Shown in pieces: positions 4,883-5,355 of a stretch of DNA of 5,355 bases. Source of the stretch: an uncultured bacterium (GTDB lineage Bacteria > Patescibacteria > JAEDAM01 > Absconditabacterales > Absconditicoccaceae); NCBI GenBank assembly GCA_937950065.1, contig CALFEN010000173.1, positions 1-5,355 on the forward strand. The letters run 5' to 3'. A program made the translations under genes and the position numbers. Every line of letters starts with the position of its first letter. The stretch's first letter is position 1. Under the pieces are notes generated by a model that was given only the letters and a program-made list of their open reading frames with translations, had not been told where the DNA came from and did no database searches.

Positions 4883-5355
4883 GTGGCTAGAAAAAGAAAA
4901 TCTTTGGTAAAAAAAAGTAAAGGAAAGAAAATAATTTTGAATAAATATAAATTGAGTGTTATATTTATATCTATATGACTTTTGTTTTTCTTTGGTAAAT
5001 TTATTGCTCCAGGTTCAGTACTTGATATGTTATTTGACATGTTTTCTAATGTCTTATTTTGAAAGCTTGGTGCAAATGTCTTTTATCTTATGCTAATATG
5101 AATAGGAGTTGGAATAATATTTTTACCCAAAATATTAACCCACCGGAAGAGAATTTTTGTACTTCTTGTAGTAGTACTTAGTATTATAAATTTCCCTATA
5201 ATAGAAACTTGAGCAGTAAAGCCTGATGATTTGGGTTGACGGCTTGGTTATATATGACTCTGGGCAGTAAGTAGTATACTTTCAGGAAATATCTTTGCTA
5301 CCAAAATGCTTTTTATAGTATTGGCATTGGCATTGATAGTATGGACATTTGTCTG
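4883..5355 (+). CDS. ftsK: Probable DNA translocase FtsK, N-terminal membrane domain (3' end outside window)
   Basis: 157 codons from GTG at 4883 to the window edge, with six TGA codons as Gly. An in-frame TAA at 4850-4852 precedes it with no ATG between, so GTG is the best start; it gives MARKRKSLVKKSKGKK, a typical basic lead-in. Hydrophobic helices follow at about 24-41, 65-82, 91-107 and 122-157. The segment with DDLGGRLGYIG (115-125) leading into a small-residue-rich helix resembles the GG-x-LG element before the last helices of FtsK/SpoIIIE-type membrane domains. In FtsK this part anchors the protein at the division septum, while the C-terminal ATPase pumps DNA. The ATPase is outside the window, so the call rests on the basic N-terminus, helix pattern and this motif. 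Another multi-helix membrane protein is possible. Confidence 0.63.

Noticed and set aside
1..5355. TGA read as tryptophan (code 4) or selenocysteine
   Set aside because: TGA falls at conserved glycines in bS16 and RNase HI, and TGG is used for Trp as usual, for example in bS16 LGWFDP. Dozens of TGA codons without adjacent SECIS-like structures exclude selenocysteine.
1..5355. CRISPR array, insertion sequence or phage integration site
   Set aside because: No spaced direct repeats, transposase or integrase frames, terminal inverted repeats or duplicated tRNA ends were seen; the only large repeat is the 553-bp gene duplication.

Overview
The window reads correctly only if UGA is a glycine codon (NCBI translation table 25). 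This points to Candidatus Gracilibacteria or Absconditabacteria (SR1) in the Patescibacteria/CPR, and the very AT-rich DNA agrees. The case is internal. Ribosomal proteins bS16 and bL33 and RNase HI become full length, with conserved glycines at TGA codons. Two tandem paralogues swap TGA for GGN at three aligned positions. All eight complete or 3'-complete genes stop at TAA or TAG, never TGA. Read with the standard code, the window breaks into short meaningless ORFs.

Layout. (1) At 1-462 (+) is the 3' end of a gene of unknown function, followed by about 280 bp of AT-rich DNA with no gene. (2) At 795-1908, read leftward, is a compact operon in transcription order: tRNA-Ser(GCU), tRNA-Met-type(CAU), rpmG (bL33), rpsP (bS16) and a small two-helix membrane protein resembling CPR type IV secretion pilins. 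It ends at a strong terminator at 743-776. (3) rnhA (RNase HI) at 2074-2523 (-) is divergent from a PrsW-family membrane protease at 2594-3481 (+). A near-consensus sigma-70-type promoter lies in the 70 bp between them. (4) At 3604-4691 (+) are two tandem copies of one unit, exactly 553 bp apart. Each has its own promoter-like sequence, a dyad over the -10, and a gene for a single-pass membrane-anchored protein with six ectodomain cysteines. A terminator follows at 4745-4774. (5) From 4883 to the window end is the N-terminal membrane domain of a probable FtsK DNA translocase (+).

The left part is housekeeping (translation, RNA/DNA hybrid removal). The accessory interest is the PrsW-like protease followed by the duplicated six-cysteine membrane proteins. 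Their coding regions align without a gap but are a mosaic: a juxtamembrane segment, a central Cys-Gly motif and the C-terminus are nearly fixed, while the segments between have diverged widely at constant length. This looks like a surface or secreted family under structural constraint and local diversification. I do not recognise the family, and any functional link to the protease is inference.
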